From positions 504,912,263-504,976,262 of the forward strand of contig NC_058524.1 in NCBI RefSeq assembly GCF_904849725.1: a stretch of DNA of 64,000 nucleotides, given 5' to 3'. The position numbers were made by a program, and so were the translations under genes. The notes below the pieces were generated by a model. The model saw only the letters and a list, made by a program, of their open reading frames with translations. It had not been told where the DNA came from and searched no databases. This document shows, piece after piece, positions 35,401 to 47,632 of the stretch. Position 1 is the stretch's first letter; every line of letters begins with the position of its first letter. The stretch comes from Hordeum vulgare subsp. vulgare (Eukaryota; Streptophyta; Magnoliopsida; Poales; Poaceae).

Positions 35401-36600
35401 CTAGCCCTTGCCTTTCTTGAAACTTAGTGGTTTTACTAACCATCAACTATTGATGCTCCTTCTTGATTTCTACTTTCCAAGTGTCAAACATCACGAATCG
35501 CTCAAGGATCATTGTATCTATCCTTGATATGTTATAGTTCATCACGAAGCTCTCAGAGCTTGTTGGCAGTGACTTTGGAGAACCATCACTATCTCATCTG
35601 GAAGATTAACTCCCACTTGATTCAAGCGATTGTCGTACTCACACAATCTGAGCACACGCTCAACGATTGAGCTTTTCTCCTTTACTTTGTGGACAAAGAA
35701 TCTTGTCGGAGGTCTCGTACCTCTTAACAAGGGCACAAGCATGAAATCACAATTTCATCTCTTTAGAACATCACTTATGTTCCGTGACGTTTCAAAACGT
35801 CTTCGGCGCCTCGCTTCTAAGCCATTAAGTATTTTGCACTGAACTATCGTGTAGTCATCAGAAACGTGTATGTTAGATGTTCACAACATCTACGGACGAC
35901 GCTCCAGGTGCAGCACACCGAGTGGTGCATTAAGGACATAAGCCTTCTGCGCAGCAACGAGGACAATCCTTAGTTTTACAGACTCAGTCTGCAAAGTTTG
36001 CTACTATCAACTTTCAACTAAATTTTCTCTAGGAACATATAAAAAACAGTAGAGCTATAGCGCAAGCTACATCGTAATTCGTAAAGACCATTAGACTATG
36101 TTCATGACAATTAGTTCAATTAATCATATTACTTAAGAACTCCCACTCAAAAAGTACATCTCTCTAGTCATTTGAGTGGTACATGATCCAAATCCACTAT
36201 CTCAAGTCCGATCATCACGTGAGTCGAGAATAGTTTCAGTGGTAAACATCTCTATGCTAATCATATCAACTATACGATTCATGCTCGACCTTTCGGTCTC
36301 ATGTGTTCCGAGGCCATGTCTGCACATGCTAGGCTCGTCAAGCTTAACCCGAGTGTTCCGTGTGTGCAACTGTTTTGCACCTGTTGTATGTGAACGTTGA
36401 GTCTATCACACCCGATCATCACGTGGTGTCTCGAAACGAAGAACTGTCGCAACGGTGCACAATCGGGGAGAACACAATTTCGTCTTGAAATTTTAGTGAG
36501 AGATCACCTCATAATGCTACCGTCTTTCTAAGCAAGCTAAGGTGCATAAAGGATTAACATCACATGCAATTCATAAGTGACATGATATGGCCATCATCAC
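32451..36600 (-). pseudogene. Degraded Copia gag-pol of nested element
   Basis: Blocks of a Copia polyprotein are visible on the minus strand in several frames. The RNase H motif GYVDASFDT lies near 32695-32750. The reverse transcriptase active site near 33213-33230 reads YVVD instead of YVDD. The integrase/RT junction region with FLKVWGFDTYVKK and CIFIGYPK lies at 34100-34260, and the protease-side segment with NLNNCYLVLALSMN at 34950-35050. Many stops and shifts interrupt it, far more than expected from the 2-4 percent LTR divergence, so the parent copy was probably already defective and mobilised by proteins from another element. Confidence 0.75.
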
Positions 36601-37304
36601 GTGCTTCTTGATCTCCATCACCAAAGCACTGGCACGATCTTCTTGTCACCGGCGTCACACCATGATCTCCATCATCATGATCTCCATCAACGTGTCGCCA
36701 TCGGGGTTGTCGTGCTACTCATGCTATTACTACTAAAGCTACGTCCTAGCAATATAGTAAACGCATCTGCAAGCACAAACGTTAGTTTAAAGACAACCCT
36801 ATGGCTCCTGCCGGTTGCCGTACCATCGACGTGCAAGTCGATATTAACTATTACAACATGATCATCTCATACATCCAATATATCACATCACATCGTTGGC
36901 CATATCACATCACAAGCATACCCTGCACAAACAAGTTAGACGTCCTCTAATTGTTGTTGCATGTTTTACGTGGTGACCATGGGTATCTAGTAGGATCGCA
37001 TCTTACTTACGCAAACACCACAACGGAGATGTATGAATTTCTATTTAACCTCATCCAAGGACCTCCTCGGTCAAATCCGATTCAACTAAAGTTGGAGAAA
37101 CCGACACTTGCCAGTCATCTTTGAGCAACGGAGTTACTCGTAGCGATGAAACCAGTCTCTCATAAGCGTACGAGTAATGTCGGTCCAAGCCGTTTCGATC
37201 CAACAATACCGCGGAATCAAGAAAAGACTAAGGAGGGCAGCAAAACGCACATCACCGCCCACAAAAACTTTTGTGTTCTACTCGAGAAGACATCTACGCA
37301 TGAA
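36601..37304 (-). other. Leader of nested Copia element
   Basis: Matches in inverted orientation the leader of the outer element (about 30212-30600 and 39150-39430). No gene. Confidence 0.6.
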
Positions 37305-37321
37305 CCTAGCTCATGATGCCA
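37305..37321 (-). other. Primer binding site of nested Copia element
   Basis: On the minus strand TGGCATCATGAGCTAGG, one base inside the 5' LTR. Confidence 0.65.
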
Positions 37322-37322
37322 C

Positions 37323-39129
37323 TGTTGAGGAACGTCGCATGGGAAACAAAAATTTTCCTACGCGCACGAAGACCTATCATGGTGATGTCCCTCTACGAGA
37401 GGGGATATTCGATCTACGTACCCTTGTAGATCGCAGAGCAGAAGCGTTAGTGAACGCGGTTGATGTAGTGGAACGTCCTCACGTCCCTCGATCCGCCCCG
37501 CGAACCGTCCCGCGATCAGTCCCACGATCTAGTGCCGAACGGACGGCACCTCCGCGTTTAGCACACGTACAACTCGACGATGATCTCGGCCTTCTTGATC
37601 CAGCAGGAGAGACAGAGAGGTAGATGAGTTCTCCGGCAGCGTGACGGCGCTCCGGAGGTTGGTGATGATCTTATCTCGGCAGGGCTCCGCCCGAGCTCCG
37701 CAGAAACGCGATCTAGAGGTAAAACCATGGAGATATGTGGTCGGGCTGCCATGGCAAAGTTGTCTCAAATCAGCCCTAAAACCTCCGTATATATAGGGGG
37801 AAGAGGGGGAGCCTTGCCTTGGGGTCCAAGGACCCCCAAGGGGTTCGGCCGAGCCAAGGGGGGGAGTCCTCCCCTTCCAAACCGAATCCAACTAGGTTTG
37901 GAAGGAGGAGTCCTTCCCCTTTTTCCCACCTCCTCTTTTTTTTCTTTTCTCTTTGATTTTCTTCCTATGGCGCATAGGGCCGTCTTGGGCTGTCCCACCA
38001 GCCCGCCACCCCCAAGGCCTATGGGCTTCCCCGGGGTGGGTTGCCCCCCCCCCCCCTCGGTGAACACCCGGAACCCATTCGTCATTCCCGGTACATTCCC
38101 GGTAACTCCGAAAACCTTCCGGTGATCAAATGAGGTCATCCTATATATCAATCTTCGTTTCCGGACCATTCCGGAAACCCTCGTGACGTCCGTGATCTCA
38201 TCCGGGACTCCGAACAACATTCGGTAACCAACCATATAACTCAAATACACATAAAACAACGTCGAACCTTAAGTGTGCAGACCCTGCGGGTTCGAGAACT
38301 ATGTAGACATGACCCGAGAGACTCCTCGGTCAATATCCAATAGCGGGACCTGGATGCCCATATTGGATCCTACATATTCTACGAAGATCTTATCGTTTGA
38401 ACCTCAGTGCCAAGGATTCATATAATCTCGTATGTCATTCCCTTTGTCCTTCGGTATGTTACTTGCCCGAGATTCGATCGTCAGTATCCGCATACAAATT
38501 TCAATATCGTTTACCGGCAAGTCTCTTTACTCGTTCCGTAATACAAGATCCCGCAACTTACACTAAGTCACACTGCTTGCAAGGCTTGTGTGTGATGTTG
38601 TATTACTGAGTGGGCCCCGAGATACCTCTCTGTCATACGGAGTGACAAATCCCAGTCTTGATCCATACTAACTCAACGAACGCCTTCGGAGATACCTGTA
38701 GAGCATCTTTATAGTCACCGAGTTACGTTGCGACGTTTGATACACACAAAGCATTCCTCCGGTGTCAGTGAGTTATATGATCTCATGGTCATAGGAACAA
38801 ATACTTGACACGCAGAAAACAGTAGCAACAAAATGACACGATCAACATGCTACGTCTATTAGTTTGGGTCTAGTCCATCACATGATTCTCCTAATGATGT
38901 GATCCCGTCATCAAGTGACAACACTTGCCTATGGTCAGGAAACTTTGACCATCTTTGATCAACGAGCTAGTCAACTAGAGGCTTACTAGGGACAGTGTTT
39001 TGTCCATGTATCCACACAAGTATTGTGTTTCCAATCAATACAATCATAGCATGGATAATAAACGATTATCATGAACAAAGAAATATAATAATAACTAATT
39101 ATTATTGCTTCTAGGGCATATTTCCAACA
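37323..39129 (-). repeat. 5' LTR of nested Copia element
   Basis: 1807 bp, TGTTGAGGAACG...TTTCCAACA on the plus strand. TATA box on the minus strand at about 37788-37796. A run of 13 C at 38044-38056 corresponds to the 18 C of the other LTR. Confidence 0.92.
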
Positions 39130-39966
39130 GTGATATGGCCAAAGACATGATGTGATATATTGGATGTATGAGATGATCATGTTGTAATAGTGAATATCGA
39201 CTTGCACGTCGATGCTACGGCAACCGGCAGGAGCCATAGGGTTGTCTTTAAACTAACGTTTGTGTTTGCAGATGCGTTTACTATATTGCTAAGTTGTAGC
39301 TTTAGTGGTAATAGCATAGATAGCACGACAACCTCGATGGAGGCACGATGATGGAGATCATGGTGTGGCACCGGTGACAAGAAGATCATGCCAGTGCTTT
39401 GGTGATGGAGATCAAGAAGCACAAGATCATGGCCATATCATGTCACTTATGAATTGGATGTGATGTTAATCCTTTTATGCACCTTATCTTGCTTTGAACG
39501 ATGGTACCATTATAAGGTGACCCCTCACTAAAATTTCAAGATAAAATTGTGTTCTCCCCGACTATGCACCGTTGCGACAGTTCGTCGTTTTGAGACACCA
39601 CGTGATGATCGGGTGTCATAGACTCAACGTTCACATACAACGGGTGCAAAACAGTTGCACACGCGGAACACTCGGGTTAAACTTGACGAGCCTAGCATGT
39701 GCAAACATGGCCTCGAAACACAAGAGACCGAAAGGTCGAGCATGAATCATATAGTTGATATGATTACCATAGAGATGTTTACCACTGAAACTATACTCAA
39801 CTCACGTGATGATCAGACTTGAGTTAGTGAATTTGGATCATCCCACACTCAAGTAACTAGAGGGATGTCTATTTGAGTGGGAGTTTATTAGTAATTTGAT
39901 TAGTTAAACTCTAATTGTCTTGAACATGGTCTAAGTCCACTTTGCAATATTTTATGTTGTAGATCA
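39130..39966 (+). other. Copia leader, second part
   Basis: Continuation of the outer element's leader after the nested insertion, starting with the second GTGAT. No long frame; gag starts at 39967. Confidence 0.65.
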
Positions 39967-40800
39967 ATGGCTCACGCAGTAGCAACCCCGAATTTCAATA
40001 CGTTCCTAGAGAAAGCTAAGTTAAAAGATGATGGAAGCAACTTTGTAGACTGGGCACGTAATCTTAGGCTCATCCTACAAGCTGGGAAAAAGAATTATGT
40101 CCTTGATGCTGCGCTAGGAGATGAACCACCCGCTACGTCTGACCAAGATGTTTTGAACGCTTGGCAATCGCGTAAGGAGGACCACTCAGTAGTTCAATGG
40201 GTAGTCTTGTATGGCTTAGAACCGGGACTTCAACGACGTTTTGAGCGTCATGGAGCATATGAGATGTTCCAAGAGTTGAAGTTTGTCTTTCGGAAGAACG
40301 CCCGGATTGAGAGGTATGAGACCTCCGATAAATTCTATACTTGCAAGATGGAGGAGAATTCGTCTGTCAGTGAACATGTGCTCAAAATGTCTGGGTACTC
40401 AAACCGTCTAGCTAAGCTGGGGATTGAACTCCCGCAAGAGGCTATCACTGACAGAATTCTTCAATCACTGCCACCTAGTTATAAGAGCTTTGTGTTGAAC
40501 TATAACATGCAAGGGATGAACAAGTCACCCGGTGAGTTATTCGCGATGTTGAAAGTCGCAGAGTCAGAACTCCGGAAAGACCATCAAGTGTTGATCGTCA
40601 ACAAGACCACTGGTTTCAGGAAAAACAGCAAAGGCATGAAGGGTAACTCCAAGAAGAGCGGCAAAACTGTTGCCAATCCGACGAAGAAGCCCAAGGCTGG
40701 ACCTAAGCCAGAAACAAAGTGCTATTATTGCAAGGGGGTGGGTCACTAGAAGCGCAACTGCCCCAAGTATTTGGCTGATAAGAAGGCGGCCAAAGAAAAA
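39967..40800 (+). pseudogene. Copia gag of large element
   Basis: Starts MAHAVATPNF. The frame runs 260 codons with the Copia gag fold, including FVDWARNLRLIL and the QSLPPSYKSFVLNY segment, then a lysine-rich stretch and a CCHC zinc knuckle (first Cys 40720, last Cys 40761). A TAG at 40747-40749 cuts the knuckle between its His and last Cys, where tryptophan (TGG) is usual. Otherwise gag looks well kept. Confidence 0.85.
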
Positions 40801-43800
40801 TCAGGTATATGTGATATACATGTTATTGATGTGTACTTAACCAACTCTCGTAGTAGTGCCTGGGTATTTGATACCGGTTCTGTTGCTCATATTTGCAACT
40901 CGAAGCAGGAACTGTGGAATAAACGAAGGCTGGCAAAGGATGAAGTGACGATGCGCGTGGGAAATGGTTACAAGGTTGATGCAATCGCCGTCGGCACAGT
41001 TTCACTTCAGTTACCATCAGGATTAGTTATGAACTTAAATAATTGTTATTTAGTGCTTGCGTTAAGCATGATCATTATATCTGGATCTTGTTTATTACGA
41101 GACGGTTACTCATTTAAGTCAGAGAATAACGGTTGTTCTATTTTTATGAGTAATACCTTTGATGGTCATGCACCCAATGTGAGAGGTTTGTTCATATTGA
41201 ATCTTGATTGTGATGAGAGACATATACATAACATTGAGACCAAAAGATGTATAGTTAACAATGATAGCGCCACATTTTTGTGGCACTGCCGCTTAGGTCA
41301 TATTGGAGTAAAACACATGAAGAAACTCCATACCGATGGGCTTTTGGAGTCACTTGATTTTGAATCACTTGACACGTGTGAACCATGCCTCATGGGCAAA
41401 ATGACTAAGACTCCGTTCTCCGGAACAATGGAGCATGCAAGTGCCTTGTTGGAGATCATACATACTGATGTGTGAGGTCCAATGAGTGTGGAGGCGAGCG
41501 GCGGATATCGTTATTTTCTCACCTTCACTGATGATTTGAGTAGGTATGGATATATCTACTTGATGAAGCACAAGTCTGAAACGTTTGAGAAGTTCAAGCA
41601 ATTTCAGAGTGAAGTTGAAAATCATCGTAACAAGACGATCAAGTTCCTACATTCTGATCTAGGGGGCTAATATCTGAGTTTCGAGTTTGGTGCTCACTTA
41701 AGACAATGTGGAATCGTTTCACAGTTGACACCGCCTGGAACACCACAGCGTAATGGTGTGTCCGAACGTCGTAATCGTACTTTGTTAGATATGGTGCGAT
41801 CTATGATGTATCTTACCGTTTTGCCGTTATCATTTTGGGATTATGTATTAGAGACAGCTGCATGCACTTTAAATAGGGCACCATCAAAATCCGTTGAGAC
41901 GACACCATATGAGCTATGGTATGGCAAGAGGCCAAAGTTGTCGTTTCTTAAAGTTTGGGGATGCGATGCTTATGTCAAAAAGCATCAGCCTGAAAAGCTG
42001 GAACACAAAGCGGAAAGGTGCGTATTCATAGGTTACCCAAAGGAGACAGTTGGGTACACCTTCTATCTCAGATCCGAGGGCAAAGTGTTTGTTGCTAAGA
42101 ACGGAGCTTTTCTTGAGAAGGAGTTTCTCTCAAAAGTATTGAGTTGGAGGAAGATAGAACTTGATGAGGTTGTAGAACCTCTGCTCCCTCTAGATGGTGG
42201 CGCAGGGCAGGGGGAAACCTTTGTCGAGGTGACGCGAGTTGAGGAGGAAGCTAATAATGATGATCATGAAGCTTCGGATCAAGTTACTATGGGACCTCGC
42301 AGGTCGACAAGATCACGTACTGCTCCTGAGTGGTATGGTAATCCTGTCTTATCTATCATGTTGTTAGACAACAGTGAACCTGCGAATTATGAAGAAGCAA
42401 TGGTGGGCCCGGATTCCAACAAATGGCTGGAGGCCATGAAGTCCGAAATAGGATCTATCTATGAAAACAAAGTGTGGACTTTGGAAGTATTACCTGAAGG
42501 TCGCAAGGCTATTCAGAACAAATGGATCTTTAAGAAGAATACAGATGCAGATGGTAATGTGACCGTTTATAAAGCTCGACTTGTGGCAAAGGGTTTTTCA
42601 CAAGTTCAAGGAGTTGACTACGATGAGACATTCTCACCGGTAGCGATGCTTAAGTCCATCCGAATCATGTTAGCAATATCTGCATTTTTTGATTATGAAA
42701 TCTGGCAGATGGATGTCAAAACGGCAATCCAGAATGGTTTTCTTAAGGAAGAGTTGTATATGATGCAACCCGAAGGTTTTGTCGATCCAAAGAATGCTAA
42801 CAAAGTATGCAAGCTCCAGCGATCCATTTATGGACTGGTGCAAGCATCTCGGAGTTGGAATAAGCGCTTTGATGAGGTGATCAAAGCATTTGGGTTTATA
42901 CAAGTTGTTGGAGAATCTTGTATTTACAAGAAAGTGAGTGGGAGCTCTGTTGCGTTTCTAATATTATATGTGGATGACATATTGCTGATTGTAAACAATG
43001 TGGAGTTTTTAGAGAGCGTAAAATATTACTTGAACAAATGTATTTCAATGAAGGACCTAGGAGAAGTTGCTTACATATTAGGCATTAAGATCTATAGGGA
43101 TAGATCGAGGCGCCTAATAGGACTTTCACAAAGCACATACCTAGATAAAGTTTTGAAGAAGTTGAAAATGGAGCAGACCAAGAAAGGGTTCTTGCCAGTA
43201 TTACAAGGTATAAAGTTGAGTAAGACTCAGTGTTCAGTAACTGCGGAAGATAGAGAAAAGATGAGTGCCGTCCCCTATGCTTCAGCCATAGGATCTATCA
43301 TGTACGCAATGATGTGCAAAAGACCGGACATCAGCCTAGCCATAATTATGGCAGACAGGTTTCAAAGTAATCCAGGAGTGGATCACTGGATGGCGGTCAA
43401 GAATATTTTGAAGTACCTGAAAAGGATTAAGGAAATGTTTCTCGTTTATGGAGGTGACGAAGAGCTCGTCGTAAAGGGTTACGTCGATGCAAGCTTTGAC
43501 ACTGATCCAAATGACTCTAAGTCTCAAACCGGATACGTATTTATTCTTAATGGGGGTGCGGTAAGCTGGTGCAGTTCCAAGCAAAGCGTCGTAGCAGATT
43601 CTACATGTGAAGCGGAGTACATGGCTGCCTCGGAGGCAGCTAAGGAGGGTGTCTGGATGAAGAAGTTCATGACGGATCTTGGAGTGGTGCCGAGCGCACT
43701 AAATCCAATAACTCTTTGTGTGACAACACTGGTGCCATTGCTTTAGCAAAGGAACCAAGGTTTTACAAGAAGACCAGACACATCAAACGACGCTTAAACC

Positions 43801-43949
43801 TCATCCGCGACTACATCGAAGGAGAGGACGTAAATATTTGCAAAGTGCATACGAATCTGAATGTAGCAGATCCGCTGACTAAACCTCTTCCACGAGCGAA
43901 GCATGATCAACACCAGAACTGTATGGGTGTTAGATTCATTCCAATGTAA
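40801..43949 (+). pseudogene. Copia pol of large element (PR-INT-RT-RH)
   Basis: Domains in Copia order. Protease with DTGS at 40870-40881. Integrase with the HCRLGHIG and CEPC zinc region (about 41284-41395), the LTFTDD catalytic segment near 41520 and TPQRNGVSERRNR at about 41737. Reverse transcriptase with MDVKTAIQNG (about 42710) and YVDD at 42967-42978. RNase H with GYVDASFDTD (about 43478) and CEAEYMA (about 43610). Lesions: TGA 41473-41475, TAA 41668-41670, and a frameshift near 43715-43725 after which the tail continues to TAA 43947-43949. RT motifs are intact, but the CDNTG block is out of frame. MDVKTAI reads as MDVKTAF in most relatives. Confidence 0.9.
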
Positions 43950-43978
43950 ATCGCATAGCAATGTGAGACTATATTATT

Positions 43979-44000
43979 GACTCTAGTGCAAGTGGGAGAC
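43979..44000 (+). other. Polypurine tract of large Copia element
   Basis: GCAAGTGGGAGAC directly before the 3' LTR. Confidence 0.8.
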
Positions 44001-45799
44001 TGTTGGAAATATGCCCTAGAGACAATGATAAAATAGTTATTATTATATTTCCTATTTCAAGATAATCGTTTATTATCCATGCTATAATTGTATTGAATGA
44101 AAGCACAGATACATGTGTGGATATATAGACAAAACAATGTCCCTAGTAAGCCTCTAGTTGACTAGCCAGTTGATCAAGGATGGTTAAGGTTTTCTGACCA
44201 TATGCAAAGTGTTGTCAATTGATAACTCGATCACATCATTAGGAGAATGATGTGATGGACAAGACCCAAATTATAAACGTAGCATGCGATCGTGTTATTT
44301 TCTTGCTATTGTTTTCTGCATGTCAAGTATTCATTCCTATGACCATGAGATCATGTAACTCACTGATACCGGTAGGAATACCTTGTGTGTATCAAACGTC
44401 ACAACGTTACCGGGTGACTATAAAGGTGCTCTACAGGTATCTCCGAAGGTGTCCGTTGAGTTAGCATGGATCAAGACTGGGATTTGTCACTCCGTGTGAC
44501 GGAGAGGTATCTCGGGGCCCACTCGGTAATACAACATCACATACAAGCCTTGCAAGCGATGTGACTCAAGTGTAAGTCACGGGATCTTGTATTACGGAAC
44601 GAGTAAAGAGACTTGCCGGTAACAGGATTGAAATAGGTATAGAGATATCGACGATCAAATCTCGGGCAAGTAACATACCGATGAACAAAGGGAATGTTAT
44701 ACGGGATTATGTGAATCCTTAGCATGGAGGTTCAACCAATAAGATCTTCGTAGAATATGTAGGATCCAATATGGACATCCAGGTCCCGCTATTGGGTATT
44801 GACCGGGGAGTGTCTCGGGTCATGTCTGCATAGTTCTCGAACCCGCGGGGACTCCACACTTAAGGTTCGGTGACGTTTTAGTATAGTTGCGTTATAGGTG
44901 TTGGTGACCGAAGGTTGTTCGGAGTCGCAAATGAGATCATGGACATCACGAGGGTTCCTGGAATGGTCCAGAAATGAAGATTCATATATATAGGAAGGTT
45001 TCATATGGTCACCGAAAAGATTTCGGGCATTACCGGGAGTGTATTGGGAGTGACGTATGAGTTCCGGGTATTCACCGGGAGGGGCCCACCCACCCGGGAG
45101 TGAGCCCAATAGTCCTAGGGTGGCACCAGACCTTAGTGGGCTGGTGAGGCCAGCACAAGTGGACTATGGCGCCATAAGAAGTGAAACCAAAAGAAAACAA
45201 AAAAAGAGAGAGGGAGGTGGGAAGGAAGGAGTGGACTCCTCCTCCTCCAAACCGAATTGCAGTGGGAGTCCATCTCCTCCTTCGGCCGGCGCCCCTGGGG
45301 CTCTCTTGAGCCCCAAGGCTAGCCCCACCCCTCCTCCTATATATATTGGTGGTTTTAGGGTTTTTGAGACACAACTTTGCCATGGGCAACTCAAACCTAT
45401 ACCTCGTAGTTCTTTCTCTAGATCGGATTTCTGCGGAGCTCGGGCGGAGCCCTGTAGGAATAGATCATCACCATCACCGGTGCGCCTTCACGCTGCCAGA
45501 GAACTCATCTACTTCCCCATCTCTCTTGCTGGATCAAGAAGGCAGAGATCGTCATCGAGCTGTATGTGTGCTGAACGCGGAGGTGTCGTCCGTTCGGTGC
45601 TAGATCGGGACGGGTCGTGGGACGATGATGATTTGAATCACGAAGTTGTACCACTACATCAACCGTGTTTCTTAATGCTTCCCGCTTAGCGATCTACAAG
45701 GGTATGTGGATCCGATATCCCTTTCGTAGATGAACATCACCATGATAGGTCTTCGTGTGCGTAGGAAATTTTTGGTTTCCCATGCAACGTTCCCCTACA
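44001..45799 (+). repeat. 3' LTR of large Copia element, copy B
   Basis: TGTTGGAAATATGCCC to CCCCTACA, TATA box at about 45338. It is a near twin of 243-2036, including the following flank. Confidence 0.9.
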
Positions 45800-46409
45800 G
45801 AGAGAGAGCCCCACTCCTTCCTATTCTTACTTGGACTCCCCCTAGATGGAAGGAGAGTTCCCCCTCTGGTCCATGGCCTCCATGGCGGTGGAGGGGCAGA
45901 AGCCCCTCCGAGATTGGATCTCCCTCTGTGTTCTCTTCTTTTTCGAATTCCTATTTTCTGGCCCTTCACCATTTCTTAAATTCCCGGAGATCCGTAACTT
46001 CGATCGGGCTGAAATTATTACACGATTTTTTTCGATAAATTATCTTTCTTGCACCCGAAGAATAGCCCCAACCGACTCACGGTGTGGCCACTAGAGGGCA
46101 GGGTGGGTCAGGGGGTATGGGTCGCGCCCTGGTGGTAGTGGAGGCCATGGGCCTCTATTGACGTTTATTCCAACTCCCCAAAATCATACATATTCCAAAA
46201 TAATTCTTCGTAAATTTTTATATGTTTGAAATTCATTTGATATGGATATTCTGCAAAACAAAAAACATACAATAAACAGGAACCGGCATTGGACAATGGA
46301 TCAGTATGTTAGTCCAATAAATCATATAAAATGTTGCCAAAAATATGTGAAAGTTGTATAATGTTAGCATACAACAATCTAAAATTATAGAAATGACGGA
46401 GACGTATCA
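45800..46409 (-). repeat. Truncated Gypsy LTR fragment, copy B
   Basis: Same fragment as 2037-2648, ending GACGGAGACGTATCA on the plus strand. Confidence 0.7.
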
Positions 46410-47632
46410 AGCACCCGCGCGTCCGTCTGTGTCATCGAGCAACGTACCCAAATGAAAAACTATAGCTTTTTTGTATCATCGGTCTCATCTAGTTGTCCCG
46501 ATTTGGAAAAACGTGGTCCTCTCCCATGCATTTAATCAGGTTTCATTTTTTTAAGATGCAACTTTTGATTTGAAGGTCACAATTTAGATTTGTTTCGACC
46601 GTTGGGTTTTTCGTGATGAGTTCTTCAAACTAGATCCCATAAGGACATGTTTCAACAAAATATTTTCCATAGGCAACTTTGGGTGCAACAAAGGGTTGTA
46701 TAAGATCGGGGCACAACTCCAAATCATCTTGTAACCGTGGACACAACTATCTGAATAGTTTATTTTTTCCCTGCAGGGGTGCACCATAGTACTCAACACG
46801 CTTGATAAACTCTGGCCGGACATACTTTCCTGGGTCATGCCTGACCTCAGAACATCAACACGGCGCAGCCCCACCTAAGCTCAACAGAGAGGCTAGCCTG
46901 CTAGTCTAAATCCTAAGCACAAAGGTGTCGTGGGTCCACTTGCCCTATGCGCTCCTGCACAATGTGTGGGCGGCCGAGGTCAATCCTAGCACCCCTTATA
47001 CAAGCGCGATGAATATCCAGAGCACTCGGGCGCGCGCCCCTCCATTGCTGACGTCTAAAGAGATTCGATTGATACCACGATGTCGAGTACCCATAACTTC
47101 TCCCACGTGAAGGTTAGTGCGAAAAGGTCTCCCGACCAACTCGGATCAAATACCCAAATCCATTAGCATTTTAAATAAACTCGAGGATGTGTGGCAAGGA
47201 CCAGAATGCCCAGCCACGCCTTGTCACATTCTCGCGGGAATCCACCCACCAAACATTGTTCATCAATGTTCCTAGTAGCACGGTCAAGTAACGGTGTGGT
47301 TTTAGCATCAGAGGGATCCGATGTATCACCCTCGATGGATGTCGTACGATGTAACCGTCAAGGTGGCCAGGGAGGAATCACCCTCGCTGGACCAGCTTGA
47401 AGGGTTGCACGACCGATTCGCTATCGGAGGTGGGGCACGAGGAATCACCCTCCGAGAATCATCGTCGGTCAACTTCACTTCAATGCTAACATCAGGGTAC
47501 GTAATGAGGTGTCACCCTCGGTACTCGATAGTAGCCCTGCAGTGTCGTACAACTAAGGGGGTGTAAGTGCGGTGTCGGGTGTTGGCTCGTCGATCAGAAG
47601 ATCGAGACTGGATGATAAAGCGGGGCGACTAG
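46410..47632. repeat. Degenerate LTR-like host, left part, copy B
   Basis: Matches 2649-3915 with a 45-bp deletion near 46527. It ends with the target site ACTAG (47628-47632). The four TCACCCTC motifs are kept. No gene recognised. Confidence 0.55.

Larger units (their letters stand above)
30616..39129 (-). mobile_element. Nested inverted Copia element
   Basis: A complete element on the minus strand: 5' LTR 37323-39129, primer site 37305-37321, degraded internal region, polypurine tract 32428-32450, 3' LTR 30616-32427. GTGAT occurs on both sides (30611-30615 and 39130-39134). The two LTRs differ by about 2-4 percent by eye, so the insertion is fairly young. It belongs to the same broad family as its host, with which its LTRs share many blocks. 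Confidence 0.93.
28391..45799 (+). mobile_element. Large BARE/Angela-like Copia element, interrupted
   Basis: 5' LTR 28391-30193, leader 30194-30615 and 39130-39966, gag-pol 39967-43949, polypurine tract 43979-44000, 3' LTR 44001-45799. An inverted Copia element is inserted at 30616-39129. Without it the element is about 8.9 kb, normal for this type. Its two LTRs are only about 90 percent alike, while its 3' LTR is about 96 percent like the LTR at 243-2036. Flanking bases are AAGAG and GAGAG, 4 of 5 matching. Confidence 0.88.

Noticed and set aside
28391..45799. A single 17-kb intact retrotransposon
   Set aside because: The excess length is a second, inverted element with its own LTRs and GTGAT target duplication.
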